DNA from: WHSW01 sp963729075 | GTDB taxonomy: Bacteria; Actinomycetota; Thermoleophilia; Solirubrobacterales; 70-9 | Assembly: GCA_963729075.1 (NCBI GenBank) | Contig: CAVSMU010000003.1 | Location: 248,001-312,000, forward strand | Length of the DNA stretch: 64,000 bases | Reading direction: 5' to 3' | In this document: positions 35,000 through 42,940 of the stretch, one piece after another | How the letters are laid out: each line of letters begins with the position of its first letter | Position numbering within the stretch: position 1 is the stretch's first letter | Translations under genes and position numbers: made by a program | The notes under the pieces: generated by a model | What the model was told of the DNA's origin: nothing | The model's database searches: none | Seen by the model: the letters and a program-made list of their open reading frames with translations, nothing else

Positions 35000-35313
35000 G
35001 GTACGTATTCCTCCACGAACACGTCGATCTCGCCCCCGCAGGGCAGGCCGACGTCCCACGCCTCGGCGTCGGCGATCCCGAAGTGCAGCAGGCGCGGCGC
35101 GCCGCCGCCCCGGAGCAGGTCCAGCGCCGCCTCCGCTACGGCGCCCTCGACGCAGCCGCCCGAGACCGCGCCGGCGATCTCGCCCTCCTCGTTGATCGCC
35201 ATCTTCGCTCCGGGGGCCCGCGGCGCCGAGCGGCGCGTGGCGACCACGGTGGCGAGCGCGACCCGTTGGCCGGCATCGGTCCAGGTGCGAAGCTCCTCGA
35301 GTACGTCGTTCAT
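34996..35313 (-). CDS. XdhC family N-terminal domain protein
   Basis: 105 residues: LATVVATRRSAPRAPGAKMAI and AGAVSGGCVEGAVAEAA are the XdhC_CoxI domain. It ends before the Rossmann domain, which follows as a separate overlapping gene. ATG 35313 has GGAGAGGAG upstream. First gene of the minus-strand cox maturation operon. Confidence 0.85.
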   Translation of the reverse strand: MNDVLEELRTWTDAGQRVALATVVATRRSAPRAPGAKMAINEEGEIAGAVSGGCVEGAVAEAALDLLRGGGAPRLLHFGIADAEAWDVGLPCGGEIDVFVEEYVP

Positions 35314-35387
35314 CCGTCGCTCCTCTCCGTGCGAATCGTCGCACGGCGGCTTCCTGGGCGCGGGCCGGGAGCCCGGAGGCACTCGGC

Positions 35388-35393
35388 TAGCCT
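35388..35393 (+). promoter_or_regulatory. Putative -10 element TAGCCT
   Basis: TAGCCT ends 9 bases before ATG 35403, with no ribosome site between, suggesting a leaderless transcript. Confidence 0.4.
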
Positions 35394-35402
35394 GGCGGGT
35401 CG

Positions 35403-35819
35403 ATGGAGGCTCGTACGCGGTCCGACGCGCCCTTGGACGAGCGCACGATGCGCGTCGTAGTGGCGGCGCTCGCGGTCTTCCACGTCGGCGAGGGCCTCTG
35501 GATGGTGTTCTCGCCCGACAGCTTCTTCGACGTCATCGGTCAGTACGGGCTCGAGAACACGCACTACGTCGGCGACGTCGGGGCATTCGTGCTCGCCTAC
35601 GGGATCGCGCTGCTGATCGCGGTGGGGCGTCCGTCGTGGCGGACGCCGCTGCTCGCGGTCGGAGCGCTGTGGTACGCCTTTCATGCCCTGAACCACCTGC
35701 TCGACATCGACGAGGCGCGCAGCAACGGGCGCGGGATCGCCGACACCGTGCTGCTCGCCCTCGGGTCCGCGGCGCTCGCCTGGCTCGCCGCCGTGTCGAA
35801 CAGGTTGGAGCGCGGGTGA
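35403..35819 (+). CDS. Four-helix membrane protein of unknown function
   Basis: 138 residues with membrane helices at about 18-36, 54-75, 82-100 and 112-130 and the motif FHVGEGLWMVFSPDSFF near the first. It resembles small DUF4345/DoxX-like membrane proteins but cannot be assigned. Its stop overlaps the next gene. Confidence 0.65.
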   Translation: MEARTRSDAPLDERTMRVVVAALAVFHVGEGLWMVFSPDSFFDVIGQYGLENTHYVGDVGAFVLAYGIALLIAVGRPSWRTPLLAVGALWYAFHALNHLLDIDEARSNGRGIADTVLLALGSAALAWLAAVSNRLERG

Positions 35820-36754
35820 GCCGCATCTTCGTCGCCGGAGCGTCGGGGGCGGTCGGGAGGCCGCTCGTGCGCCGGCTGGTCGAGGCCGGCCACGACGTGA
35901 CCGGGATGACGCGCCGCGAGGCGGCCGCAGTCGAGATCCAGGCCGCGGGGGCGAAGGCGGCGGTCTGCGACGTTTATGACCGCGACGCCCTCGGCCGGGC
36001 CATCGCCGATGCTCGCCCGGAGGTCCTTGTGCACGAGCTGACCGCCCTCCCCGACGTCTTCGACTTCCGGGACCCGGACCTCTATGTCCCGACCAACCGG
36101 GTCCGCACCGAGGGCACCCGCAACCTGATCGCCGCAGCGCGGGAGGCCGGGACCGACAGGATCGTCGCCCAGAGCATTGCGTTCGTCTACGAGCCGGTCG
36201 GGGACTGGGTGAAGGCCGAGGACGCGCCGGTGATGGAAACGGCGCCGGGCCCGTTCGGGGACGCTTTGCGCTCGGTCTTCGACCTCGAGCACCAGGTGAC
36301 CGGCGCGGAGGGCATGGATGGGGTCGTGCTTCGCTACGGGTTCTTCTACGGTCCGGGCACCGCCTATGCCGCCGACGGCTACTACGCCGGCGAGGTGCGC
36401 AGGCGTCGGTTCCCGGTGGTCGGCCGGGGCGAGGGGACCTTCTCGTTCATCCACACCGAGGACGCCGCCGCGGCCACCGCGGCCGCCTGCGAGGGCGGGC
36501 CGCCAGGCATCTACAACGTCTGCGACGACGACCCGGCGCGCATGCGCGACTGGGTGCCGGCCTATGCCGAGGCCGTCGGCGCCAAGCGGCCGCTGCGCGT
36601 GCCGGTGTTCCTGGCGCGCCTGGTCGCCGGCAGCGCGGCCGCGGCGCTAGCGACCGAGACCCGCGGGGCGACGAACGAGAAGGCCAAGCGCGAGCTCGAG
36701 TGGCAACTGCGCTATCCCACGTGGCGGCAGGGATTTCGCGAGGCGCTCGGGTAA
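35816..36754 (+). CDS. NAD-dependent epimerase/dehydratase family protein
   Basis: 312 residues of the extended SDR family. The nucleotide motif is IFVAGASGAVGRPLVRRLVEAGHDV; VAQSIAFVYEP and RYGFFYGPGTAY stand where the catalytic Ser and Tyr-X3-Lys are expected, but the Lys is not seen, so it may be an atypical SDR (NmrA-like or a reductase). GTG 35816 is coupled to the membrane protein gene. Confidence 0.8.
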   Translation: MSRIFVAGASGAVGRPLVRRLVEAGHDVTGMTRREAAAVEIQAAGAKAAVCDVYDRDALGRAIADARPEVLVHELTALPDVFDFRDPDLYVPTNRVRTEGTRNLIAAAREAGTDRIVAQSIAFVYEPVGDWVKAEDAPVMETAPGPFGDALRSVFDLEHQVTGAEGMDGVVLRYGFFYGPGTAYAADGYYAGEVRRRRFPVVGRGEGTFSFIHTEDAAAATAAACEGGPPGIYNVCDDDPARMRDWVPAYAEAVGAKRPLRVPVFLARLVAGSAAAALATETRGATNEKAKRELEWQLRYPTWRQGFREALG

Positions 36755-36786
36755 GTTCCAGTCAAGACCGACCCGAGGAGGAATCA

Positions 36787-37392
36787 ATGGCTTACGAGGT
36801 CCCCGACCTTCCCTACGACTACGGCGCGCTCGAGCCCCACATCGACGAGCAGACGATGCGCATCCACCACGACAAGCACCACCAGGCCTACGTGGACAAG
36901 GCGAACGCCGCGCTCGAGGGCACCGAGTGGGCCGACAAGGACGTCGACGAGGTCCTGCAGAACCTCGATGCGCTTCCCGACGACAAGCGGACCGCGGTTC
37001 GCAACAACGCCGGCGGCCACTCCAACCACAGCTTCTTCTGGGTGATCATGAGCCCTGACGGCGGTGGGGAGCCGTCCGGCGCCCTCGCCGACGCGATCAA
37101 CGACAAGTTCGGCTCCTTCGACGCCTTCAAGGAGGAGTTCAAGAACGCCGGGATCGGGCAGTTCGGGTCCGGCTGGGCGTGGCTCGTCCATGACGGCTCC
37201 GGGCTGGCCGTCACCAGCACCCCGAACCAGGACACGCCCGTCTCCGACGGCCAGACGCCCCTGCTGGGCGTCGACGTCTGGGAGCACGCCTACTACCTCA
37301 AGTACCAGAACAAGCGCCCCGACTACCTCGACGCGTTCTGGAACGTCGTCAACTGGGACGAGGTGGGGCGCCGCTTCGACGCCGCGGGCTGA
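36787..37392 (+). CDS. sodA: Superoxide dismutase, Mn type by motif
   Basis: 201 residues. Metal ligands are the His of MRIHHDKHHQAYV, GGHSNHSFFW, and DVWEHAYYLKY. Gly-Gly in GGHSNHS and Gln in TPNQDTP point to Mn rather than Fe preference. ATG 36787 has GAGGAGG upstream. Removes superoxide in the cytoplasm; fits an aerobic organism with many redox enzymes nearby. Confidence 0.93.
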   Translation: MAYEVPDLPYDYGALEPHIDEQTMRIHHDKHHQAYVDKANAALEGTEWADKDVDEVLQNLDALPDDKRTAVRNNAGGHSNHSFFWVIMSPDGGGEPSGALADAINDKFGSFDAFKEEFKNAGIGQFGSGWAWLVHDGSGLAVTSTPNQDTPVSDGQTPLLGVDVWEHAYYLKYQNKRPDYLDAFWNVVNWDEVGRRFDAAG

Positions 37393-37467
37393 GCCCGGGG
37401 CGGTCGCCGTCGCGCGCCGGTGCGCGACGGCGGCCCACCGCGACGACGCGCCTGAGATAGTCGGCCG

Positions 37468-38175
37468 GTGCCCGAGTCGCTCACGATTCCGAGGCGGTTC
37501 AACGGGCCGCTCGAGAGCGGCCAGGGCGGCTACGTCGCGGGCGTGGTTGCCGGCTTCCTCGACGGGGTCGCCGAGGTCAGCCTGCGGCGCCCGGTGCCGC
37601 TGGAGACTCCTCTGGAGCTCGTCTTCGAGGACGACGGCTCGGTAGGGGTGGTGGACGGCGAGACGCTCGTCGCTGAGGGCAGGGGCGTGTCGGGGGTCGA
37701 GGCCGAGGTGCCCGCGCCGGTGAGCCCGAGCGAGGCCCGCGCGGCCGCGGAGCGCTACCGCGGGCCGCCCGACGGCCTCTTCAGCCGCTGCTTCGTATGC
37801 GGCCCGGCGCGCGAGGACGCGTTCGGGGTCTTCGCGGGCACGGTCGAGGGGCGCGAGGTCGTCGCCTCGCCGTGGACCCCGCCGGAGTGGGCCGCCGACG
37901 CGAACGGGGAGGTGCTGCCGGAGTTCGTCTGGGCTGTGCTCGACTGCCCGACCTACTTCGCCCTCTACATGGACGGCGAGCTGCCGATGAGCGTGCTCGG
38001 CAGGCTCACGGCGCGGCTCGACGCGCCCGTCGTCGCGGGCGCCGAGCACGTGGTGATCGCCTGGCCGATCGAGATCGAGGGCCGCAAGCACCACGCTGGG
38101 GCGGCCGTCCTGTCCGGCGACGGCGAGGCGCTGGCCGTCGCTCGAGCGCTGCTGATCGCGCCACGGGAGCGATGA
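37468..38175 (+). CDS. Hotdog-fold-like protein of unknown substrate
   Basis: 235 residues with two repeats of thioesterase-like beta sheet; the middle has SRCFVCGPAREDAFG, a Cys-pair motif found in actinobacterial hotdog proteins, and PEFVWAVLDCPTYFA. No catalytic set can be assigned. GTG 37468. The family link is moderate. Confidence 0.55.
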   Translation: MPESLTIPRRFNGPLESGQGGYVAGVVAGFLDGVAEVSLRRPVPLETPLELVFEDDGSVGVVDGETLVAEGRGVSGVEAEVPAPVSPSEARAAAERYRGPPDGLFSRCFVCGPAREDAFGVFAGTVEGREVVASPWTPPEWAADANGEVLPEFVWAVLDCPTYFALYMDGELPMSVLGRLTARLDAPVVAGAEHVVIAWPIEIEGRKHHAGAAVLSGDGEALAVARALLIAPRER

Positions 38176-38380
38176 GTTTCACCGCCCCGCGCGGTCTCAA
38201 AGGGAAAGATGTGATTCGGGCGCCGTCCCGCGCCCAACCCCCGGACCCGGCGCTCACGCCGCCGGCCGCAGCGGGGGCAAAGGGGGCTCGAGCCCTCGGG
38301 ACGCCGGTCTGGACGTTGCCCTTCCGGCGGGGCCGAGGCGAGCGTGAGTCGCGCGGTCACCGCCAAGAAGGAGCATCGAG

Positions 38381-39061
38381 ATGACCAGGCAGAGATCGTT
38401 CAAGCGGCTCGTCCGCTCGCGGATGAAGAAGACGGGCGAGAGTTACACCACGGCGCGGGCCTCGCTGCTGGCGCCGCAGGAGCCGCAGAAGACGGAGGAG
38501 CCGGCGCTGGCGACGTCCGACGAGTCGATCCGGCGGCGGACGGGGCGCGGATGGGAGGAGTGGTTCGACCTCCTGGACGAGTGGGGAGCGGCCGACCGCC
38601 CCCATCGGGAGATCGCGCGCTGGGTGGCCGAGCAGCTCGGAGTCGAGCCGCTCGCGTGGGGCCCGCAGGCGGTGACCGTCAGCTACGAGCGCGCCCGCGG
38701 TGGGCGCGCCGTCGGCGAGCATCCCCACGGATTCGCGATCACCGCCTCCAAGACGGTGGCGGTTTCCGTCGAGCGGCTGTTCGGCGCGTTCGAGGACGAC
38801 GCCCTGCGGGGGCGTTGGCTCTCGGGAGCGCCGCTGACGCTCCGCACCGCCACCGCCCCGCGGACGGCCCGGTACGACTGGGAGGGCGGGTCGACGAGGG
38901 TCAACGTGACGTTCGACGAGCTCGCCGCCGGCAAGAGCAGGGTGGCGATCTCCCACGAGCGGCTGGCCGACGCCGCCGTGGCCGAGGAGATGAAGGCGTG
39001 GTGGCGGGAGCGGCTGCGCGCGCTCAAGCCGCTGCTCGAGGGGGGTGAGGTCGATGCCTGA
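38381..39061 (+). CDS. DUF4287 plus SRPBCC domain protein
   Basis: 226 residues. The N-terminal half (about 60-105: WEEWFDLLDEWGAADRPHRE, AQAVTVSYERARG) is the DUF4287 type, and the C-terminal half (about 115-220) is a SRPBCC/AHSA1 fold with RGRWLSG and RVAISHERLADA. Function unknown. ATG 38381 has AAGGAG upstream. The preceding 205 bases (38176-38380) show no gene. Confidence 0.7.
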   Translation: MTRQRSFKRLVRSRMKKTGESYTTARASLLAPQEPQKTEEPALATSDESIRRRTGRGWEEWFDLLDEWGAADRPHREIARWVAEQLGVEPLAWGPQAVTVSYERARGGRAVGEHPHGFAITASKTVAVSVERLFGAFEDDALRGRWLSGAPLTLRTATAPRTARYDWEGGSTRVNVTFDELAAGKSRVAISHERLADAAVAEEMKAWWRERLRALKPLLEGGEVDA

Positions 39062-39446
39062 GGTCCCGATCCTCCCCGTGGTCGTCGCGGCAGTCGCGGC
39101 GTTCGCGCTGAGCTCCACCTACTACGTCGTCTTCACCGAGCGGCTTGCCGAGCTGAGCGACGCCTATGCCGGCGGCGGGCAGCCGCCACCCTGGAAGCTG
39201 GCGGTCGAGGGCGCTCGCTGCCTGATCCTGGCCGCCGTGGTGGCGGGGCTGGCCGTCCAGGGCGAGATCGACGAATGGACGGGCGGCCTGCTCCTCGGCC
39301 TCGCGCTCTGGATCGGGTTCCCGGTGGTGCTCTGGGTCGGCGCGGTGCTCTGGGAGCGCACGCCCCCGGCGCTCGCCGCGATCCACGCCGGAGACTGGCT
39401 CGCGAAGCTGCTTCTGGTCGCGGTGATCGTGAGCGTCTGGCAGTAG
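39054..39446 (+). CDS. DUF1761 family membrane protein
   Basis: 130 residues with four membrane helices; SSTYYVVFTERLAEL after helix 1 is the DUF1761 pattern. ATG 39054 overlaps the end of the preceding gene, so both share a transcript. Unknown function. Confidence 0.7.
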   Translation: MPEVPILPVVVAAVAAFALSSTYYVVFTERLAELSDAYAGGGQPPPWKLAVEGARCLILAAVVAGLAVQGEIDEWTGGLLLGLALWIGFPVVLWVGAVLWERTPPALAAIHAGDWLAKLLLVAVIVSVWQ

Positions 39447-39462
39447 GCAGCGGTACGTCATG

Positions 39463-39489
39463 ACCGGGCCGCCGGATCGGCGGCCCGGT
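39463..39489. terminator. Strong hairpin terminator
   Basis: Perfect 12-bp stem ACCGGGCCGCCG/CGGCGGCCCGGT with loop GAT, 16 bases after the DUF1761 stop. No T run follows. It separates that operon from the PadR/hydrogenase region. Confidence 0.6.
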
Positions 39490-39585
39490 GACCGGCTCGG
39501 AGCCGATCTATAGACTCGGCGACGGACCGCGCGGACGGTACCCAAAAGGAGAGCCGTTGATAAACCGTGATCAGCGGGGGGGCGA

Positions 39586-40062
39586 GTGCCACACGCGCTG
39601 AGCTCCGGCCTGCCGAGGAACTTCCTGCGACCGTGCCTCCTCCTGCTGCTCCGTGAGGACGACGCGCACGGCTACGAGCTGGCCGAGAACCTGTGCGCCT
39701 TCGGCTTCGACAGCTCGGATCCGGGGGCGCTCTACCGCGCCCTGCGCAAGCTGGAGGACGAGGGCCTGGTCCGGTCGGACTGGGAGCGCTCGGAGTCCGG
39801 ACCGAAGCGGCGCGTCTACAGCCTCACGGCGGAGGGGATCGAGGAGCTCGACGTGCGCGCCACCGACCTGGCCGACGGAGAGCGCCGGATCGACGCGTTC
39901 CTGGATCGCTACCTCAAGGCTCGTCGCCTGCCGAAGAACAACCGGCGCAGCCGGGCGATCAACGGGCGACTCGCCGCGCATCGGGAGGCGACCAAGCGTC
40001 GCGGCGAGCTCGCGCCGCGCCCTGACCTGCCCGCCGCGCCCAAGCGCCCAAATATCGTCTAG
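39586..40062 (+). CDS. PadR family transcriptional regulator
   Basis: 158 residues. The winged helix is residues about 8-90: LRPCLLLLLREDDAHGYEL, DPGALYRALRKLEDEGLV and RRVYSLTAEG. The C-terminal helix and a Lys/Arg-rich tail follow. GTG 39586. It stands directly upstream of the hydrogenase operon in the same direction, so it is the likely local regulator, acting on the palindrome at 40084-40098. The effector is unknown. Confidence 0.85.
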   Translation: MPHALSSGLPRNFLRPCLLLLLREDDAHGYELAENLCAFGFDSSDPGALYRALRKLEDEGLVRSDWERSESGPKRRVYSLTAEGIEELDVRATDLADGERRIDAFLDRYLKARRLPKNNRRSRAINGRLAAHREATKRRGELAPRPDLPAAPKRPNIV

Positions 40063-40083
40063 GTGAACGGCGGCACCCCGGTA

Positions 40084-40098
40084 GGTGTCCAAGACACC
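40084..40098. promoter_or_regulatory. 15-bp palindrome upstream of hypC, possible PadR operator
   Basis: GGTGTC-CAA-GACACC is a perfect inverted repeat in the 88-base gap between padR and hypC. PadR proteins bind short palindromes of this sort. No second copy was seen. Confidence 0.5.
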
Positions 40099-40150
40099 CT
40101 GCGCGCTGTCCTTACCGAGAGGTCTGCCGCCGAATAGCTTGCCGGTCGCG

Positions 40151-40429
40151 ATGTGTCTGGCGATTCCGGGCCAGATCGTTGAGGTGACCGACGCCGCGAA
40201 CCGGCTCGCGCGCGTCGACGTCGCCGGGGTCAAGCGAAACGTCAACATCGGCCTGCTCGACGACGACGGGGGCGGCGCCGGGCCCGGCGACTGGGTGCTG
40301 ATCCACGTCGGCTTCGCGATCTCGAAGGTCGACGAGGAGGAGGCGCGCGCGACCCGCGACCTGCTCGAGGGCATGGGCGCCGACTACGAGGCCGAGCTCG
40401 CGGAGCTCAAGGCGAGCGTGATCGAGTGA
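40151..40429 (+). CDS. hypC: Hydrogenase maturation chaperone HypC
   Basis: 92 residues starting MCLAIPGQIVEV, the HypC signature with the N-terminal Cys that binds the Fe(CN)2CO unit. Residues 60-92 form the C-terminal helix. It carries the iron-ligand unit from HypD to the large subunit. Stop overlaps the next gene as GTGA. Confidence 0.95.
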   Translation: MCLAIPGQIVEVTDAANRLARVDVAGVKRNVNIGLLDDDGGGAGPGDWVLIHVGFAISKVDEEEARATRDLLEGMGADYEAELAELKASVIE

Positions 40430-40623
40430 GCTGCGCGGAAGATCATTGCGTCACCTGCGGCGACGTGGCCGAGTCGATGCGGGTGCTGCGCATCGATCTC
40501 GAGCGCGACCTGGCGCTCTGCGAGGACGAGACCGGCGCCCATCGAACCGTCGAGATCGCGCTGGTCGCACCGGTGGCCGAGGGCGACGAGCTGTTGGTCC
40601 ACGCCGGGACGGCGATCGCGTGA
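40426..40623 (+). CDS. Second HypC-like (HupF-type) small protein
   Basis: 65 residues: CVTCGDVAESMRVLRID, ALCEDETGAHRTVEIALV and GDELLVHAGTAIA fit the OB fold of HypC, but the Met-Cys N-terminus is replaced by MSCAEDHCVTC. It is known from actinobacterial hydrogenase clusters as a HypC/HupF relative. GTG 40426. It could be a second chaperone specific for the hydrogenase. Confidence 0.75.
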   Translation: MSCAEDHCVTCGDVAESMRVLRIDLERDLALCEDETGAHRTVEIALVAPVAEGDELLVHAGTAIA

Positions 40624-40656
40624 GAGCCGCCCCCGGACGCGAGAGCACGAACCGAG

Positions 40657-40677
40657 GTCCGCGGCGTAGCCGCGGAC
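40657..40677. terminator. Hairpin between the HypC-like gene and hypD
   Basis: Perfect 9-bp stem GTCCGCGGC/GCCGCGGAC with loop GTA in the 85-base gap. No T run. It may attenuate or stabilise the transcript ahead of hypD. Confidence 0.4.
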
Positions 40678-40708
40678 AAGGTGTGCGGGCGAAAGCAGAG
40701 GAGGCGGC

Positions 40709-41830
40709 GTGAGGTTCGTCGACGAATTCCGCGACGCCGAGCTCGGCCGCGCGCTCGCCGGCGAGATCCTCGGCGTGGCCGAGCCCGACCGCCACTACAA
40801 GCTGATGGAGGTCTGCGGCGGGCACACCCATTCGATCTACAAGTACGCGATCGACGACCTGCTGCCCGACAACGTCGAGCTCGTCCACGGGCCCGGATGC
40901 CCGGTGTGCGTGATCCCGATGGGCCGGGTCGACGACGGGATCGCGCTCGCGCGCGAGGACGGCGTGATCCTGGCGTGCTTCGGCGACATGATGCGGGTGC
41001 CGGGCTCCGACGGCACCTTCCTCGACGCGAAGGCCGCCGGCGCCGACGTGCGGATGGTCTACTCGCCGCTGGACGCGTTGCGGATCGCCAAGCAGAACCC
41101 CGACCGCACGGTGGTCTTCTTCGCGATCGGGTTCGAGACAACGGCCCCGTCGACGGCCCTGACCTTGCGGCGAGCCAAGGCAGAGGGGGTCCCGAACTTC
41201 CTCTGCATGTGCAGCCACGTCACTATCGTGCCGCCGCTGCGTGCGCTGCTCGAGTCGCCGGACCTGCGGCTCGACGGCTTCATCGGCCCCGGTCACGTCT
41301 CGACGATCGTCGGCGTGCGCCCGTTCGAGTTCATCCCCGCCGATTACGGCAGGCCGCTGGTGACGGCCGGCTTCGAGCCGCTCGACATCCTCCAGTCGAT
41401 TCGGATGATCCTGCTGCAGCTGCGCGACGGCCGCTGCGAGGTCGAGAACCAGTACAAGCGCGTCGTCCCCTATGAGGGCAACCGGGCGGCGCTCGAGGTG
41501 ATGGCCGAGGTCTTCGAGCTGCGCCCCCACTTCGAGTGGCGCGGGCTCGGCTTCATCTCGCAGAGCGCGCTGCGGCTCTCGCAGGGCTACGCGGACTTCG
41601 ACGCCGAGCTGCGCTACGACGTCCCCGGGATCCGGGTCGCCGACCCGAAGGCGTGCCAGTGCGGGGAGGTGCTCAAGGGCGTGATCAAGCCGTGGGAGTG
41701 CAAGGTGTTCGGGACCGCGTGCACGCCCGAGCACGCGATCGGCACCTGCATGGTCTCCCCGGAGGGCGCCTGCGCGGCGTACTACAACTACGGGCGCTAC
41801 GCGAGCGAGCGGGAGGCGGTGGCCGGGTGA
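40709..41830 (+). CDS. hypD: Hydrogenase maturation protein HypD
   Basis: 373 residues. MEVCGGHTHSIYKYAI, HGPGCPVCVIPMG and the C-terminal cluster cysteines (ACQCGEVLKG, ECKVFGTAC, EGACAAYYNYGR) are HypD motifs for its [4Fe-4S] cluster and the Fe(CN)2CO scaffold. GTG 40709. The stop overlaps hypE. Confidence 0.96.
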   Translation: MRFVDEFRDAELGRALAGEILGVAEPDRHYKLMEVCGGHTHSIYKYAIDDLLPDNVELVHGPGCPVCVIPMGRVDDGIALAREDGVILACFGDMMRVPGSDGTFLDAKAAGADVRMVYSPLDALRIAKQNPDRTVVFFAIGFETTAPSTALTLRRAKAEGVPNFLCMCSHVTIVPPLRALLESPDLRLDGFIGPGHVSTIVGVRPFEFIPADYGRPLVTAGFEPLDILQSIRMILLQLRDGRCEVENQYKRVVPYEGNRAALEVMAEVFELRPHFEWRGLGFISQSALRLSQGYADFDAELRYDVPGIRVADPKACQCGEVLKGVIKPWECKVFGTACTPEHAIGTCMVSPEGACAAYYNYGRYASEREAVAG

Positions 41831-42921
41831 GCCAGCAGGCGACGGTCTCCAATCGCGAGCAGCGCATCCTCGCGATCATCGAGACCGCGCGCTCGAAGCG
41901 GCCGCGATTCAAGGACGAGCGGATCACGATGGCGCACGGGGCGGGCGGCAAGGCGACCCAGACGCTGATCGAGGGGCTGCTGGCGCCCGCGTTCGGCTCC
42001 GCGGCTCTCGACGAGCTCGCCGACGCCGGTGCCGTGACGGTGGACGGGCTCGGGTTGGCGTTCACGACCGATACGTACGTCGTCAAGCCGCTGCGCTTCC
42101 CGGGAGGCTCGATCGGCGAGCTGGCGGTCAACGGGACGGTGAACGACCTGAGCGCGGCCGGCGCGGAGGCGGTCGCGATCAGCGTCGCACTGGTCCTCGA
42201 GGAGGGCCTCGAGGCGGACGTCCTGCGCGGCGAGGTCGAGGCGATCGCGGCGACGGCGCGGGCGGCGGGCGTCGAGGTGATCACCGGCGACACGAAGGTG
42301 GTCGAGCGCGGGCACGCGGACGGCATGTACGTGAACACGGCCGGGATCGGCCGTGTCGACGGCCGGGCGTCGCTCTCTCCTGCCGCGCTCGAGGCCGGCG
42401 ACCGCGTGCTCGTCTCGAGCACGATCGGCGAGCACGGGACGGCGATCATGCTCGCGCGAGGCGAGCTCGGGCTCGACGCGGACGTCGAGTCCGACACCCG
42501 CTCGCTGTGGCCGGTGGCCGACGCGCTGCTCGAGGCGGCCGGTCCGGGGTTGCGCGCGATGCGCGACGCGACCCGCGGCGGCGTGGCCACCGTGCTCAAC
42601 GAGCTCGCGCGCGCCTCCGGGGTGGGGATCACGGTCCGGGAGGCCGAGATCCCGGTGCTGCCGGAGGTCGCCGGCGCGAGCGAGCTGCTGGGGATCGACC
42701 CGATGTACGTGGCGAACGAGGGCGTGATGGTCGCCGTCGTCGCCCCCGAGTCCACCGACGAGGCGCTCGCGGCGCTGCGCTCGGTCCCGGGGTGCGAGGC
42801 GGCGACGGAGCTTGCGGAGGTCCGGGCGGAGCCGCCCGGGATGGTGTTGGTCGAGACGGCGTTCGGCGGCCGGCGGGTGATGGACCTGCTCGCCGGCGAC
42901 CCGCTGCCGAGGATCTGTTGA
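41827..42921 (+). CDS. hypE: Hydrogenase maturation protein HypE
   Basis: 364 residues. MAHGAGGKATQTLIE, FTTDTYVVKPLRFPGG and DATRGGVATVLNELARA are the AIRS/HypE motifs; the protein ends PRIC with the C-terminal Cys that is turned into thiocyanate for cyanide ligand synthesis. About 30 residues precede the usual start. GTG 41827 overlaps hypD as GTGA. Confidence 0.96.
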   Translation: MSQQATVSNREQRILAIIETARSKRPRFKDERITMAHGAGGKATQTLIEGLLAPAFGSAALDELADAGAVTVDGLGLAFTTDTYVVKPLRFPGGSIGELAVNGTVNDLSAAGAEAVAISVALVLEEGLEADVLRGEVEAIAATARAAGVEVITGDTKVVERGHADGMYVNTAGIGRVDGRASLSPAALEAGDRVLVSSTIGEHGTAIMLARGELGLDADVESDTRSLWPVADALLEAAGPGLRAMRDATRGGVATVLNELARASGVGITVREAEIPVLPEVAGASELLGIDPMYVANEGVMVAVVAPESTDEALAALRSVPGCEAATELAEVRAEPPGMVLVETAFGGRRVMDLLAGDPLPRIC

Positions 42922-42940
42922 AACGAAGAGGAGCGTTGCG

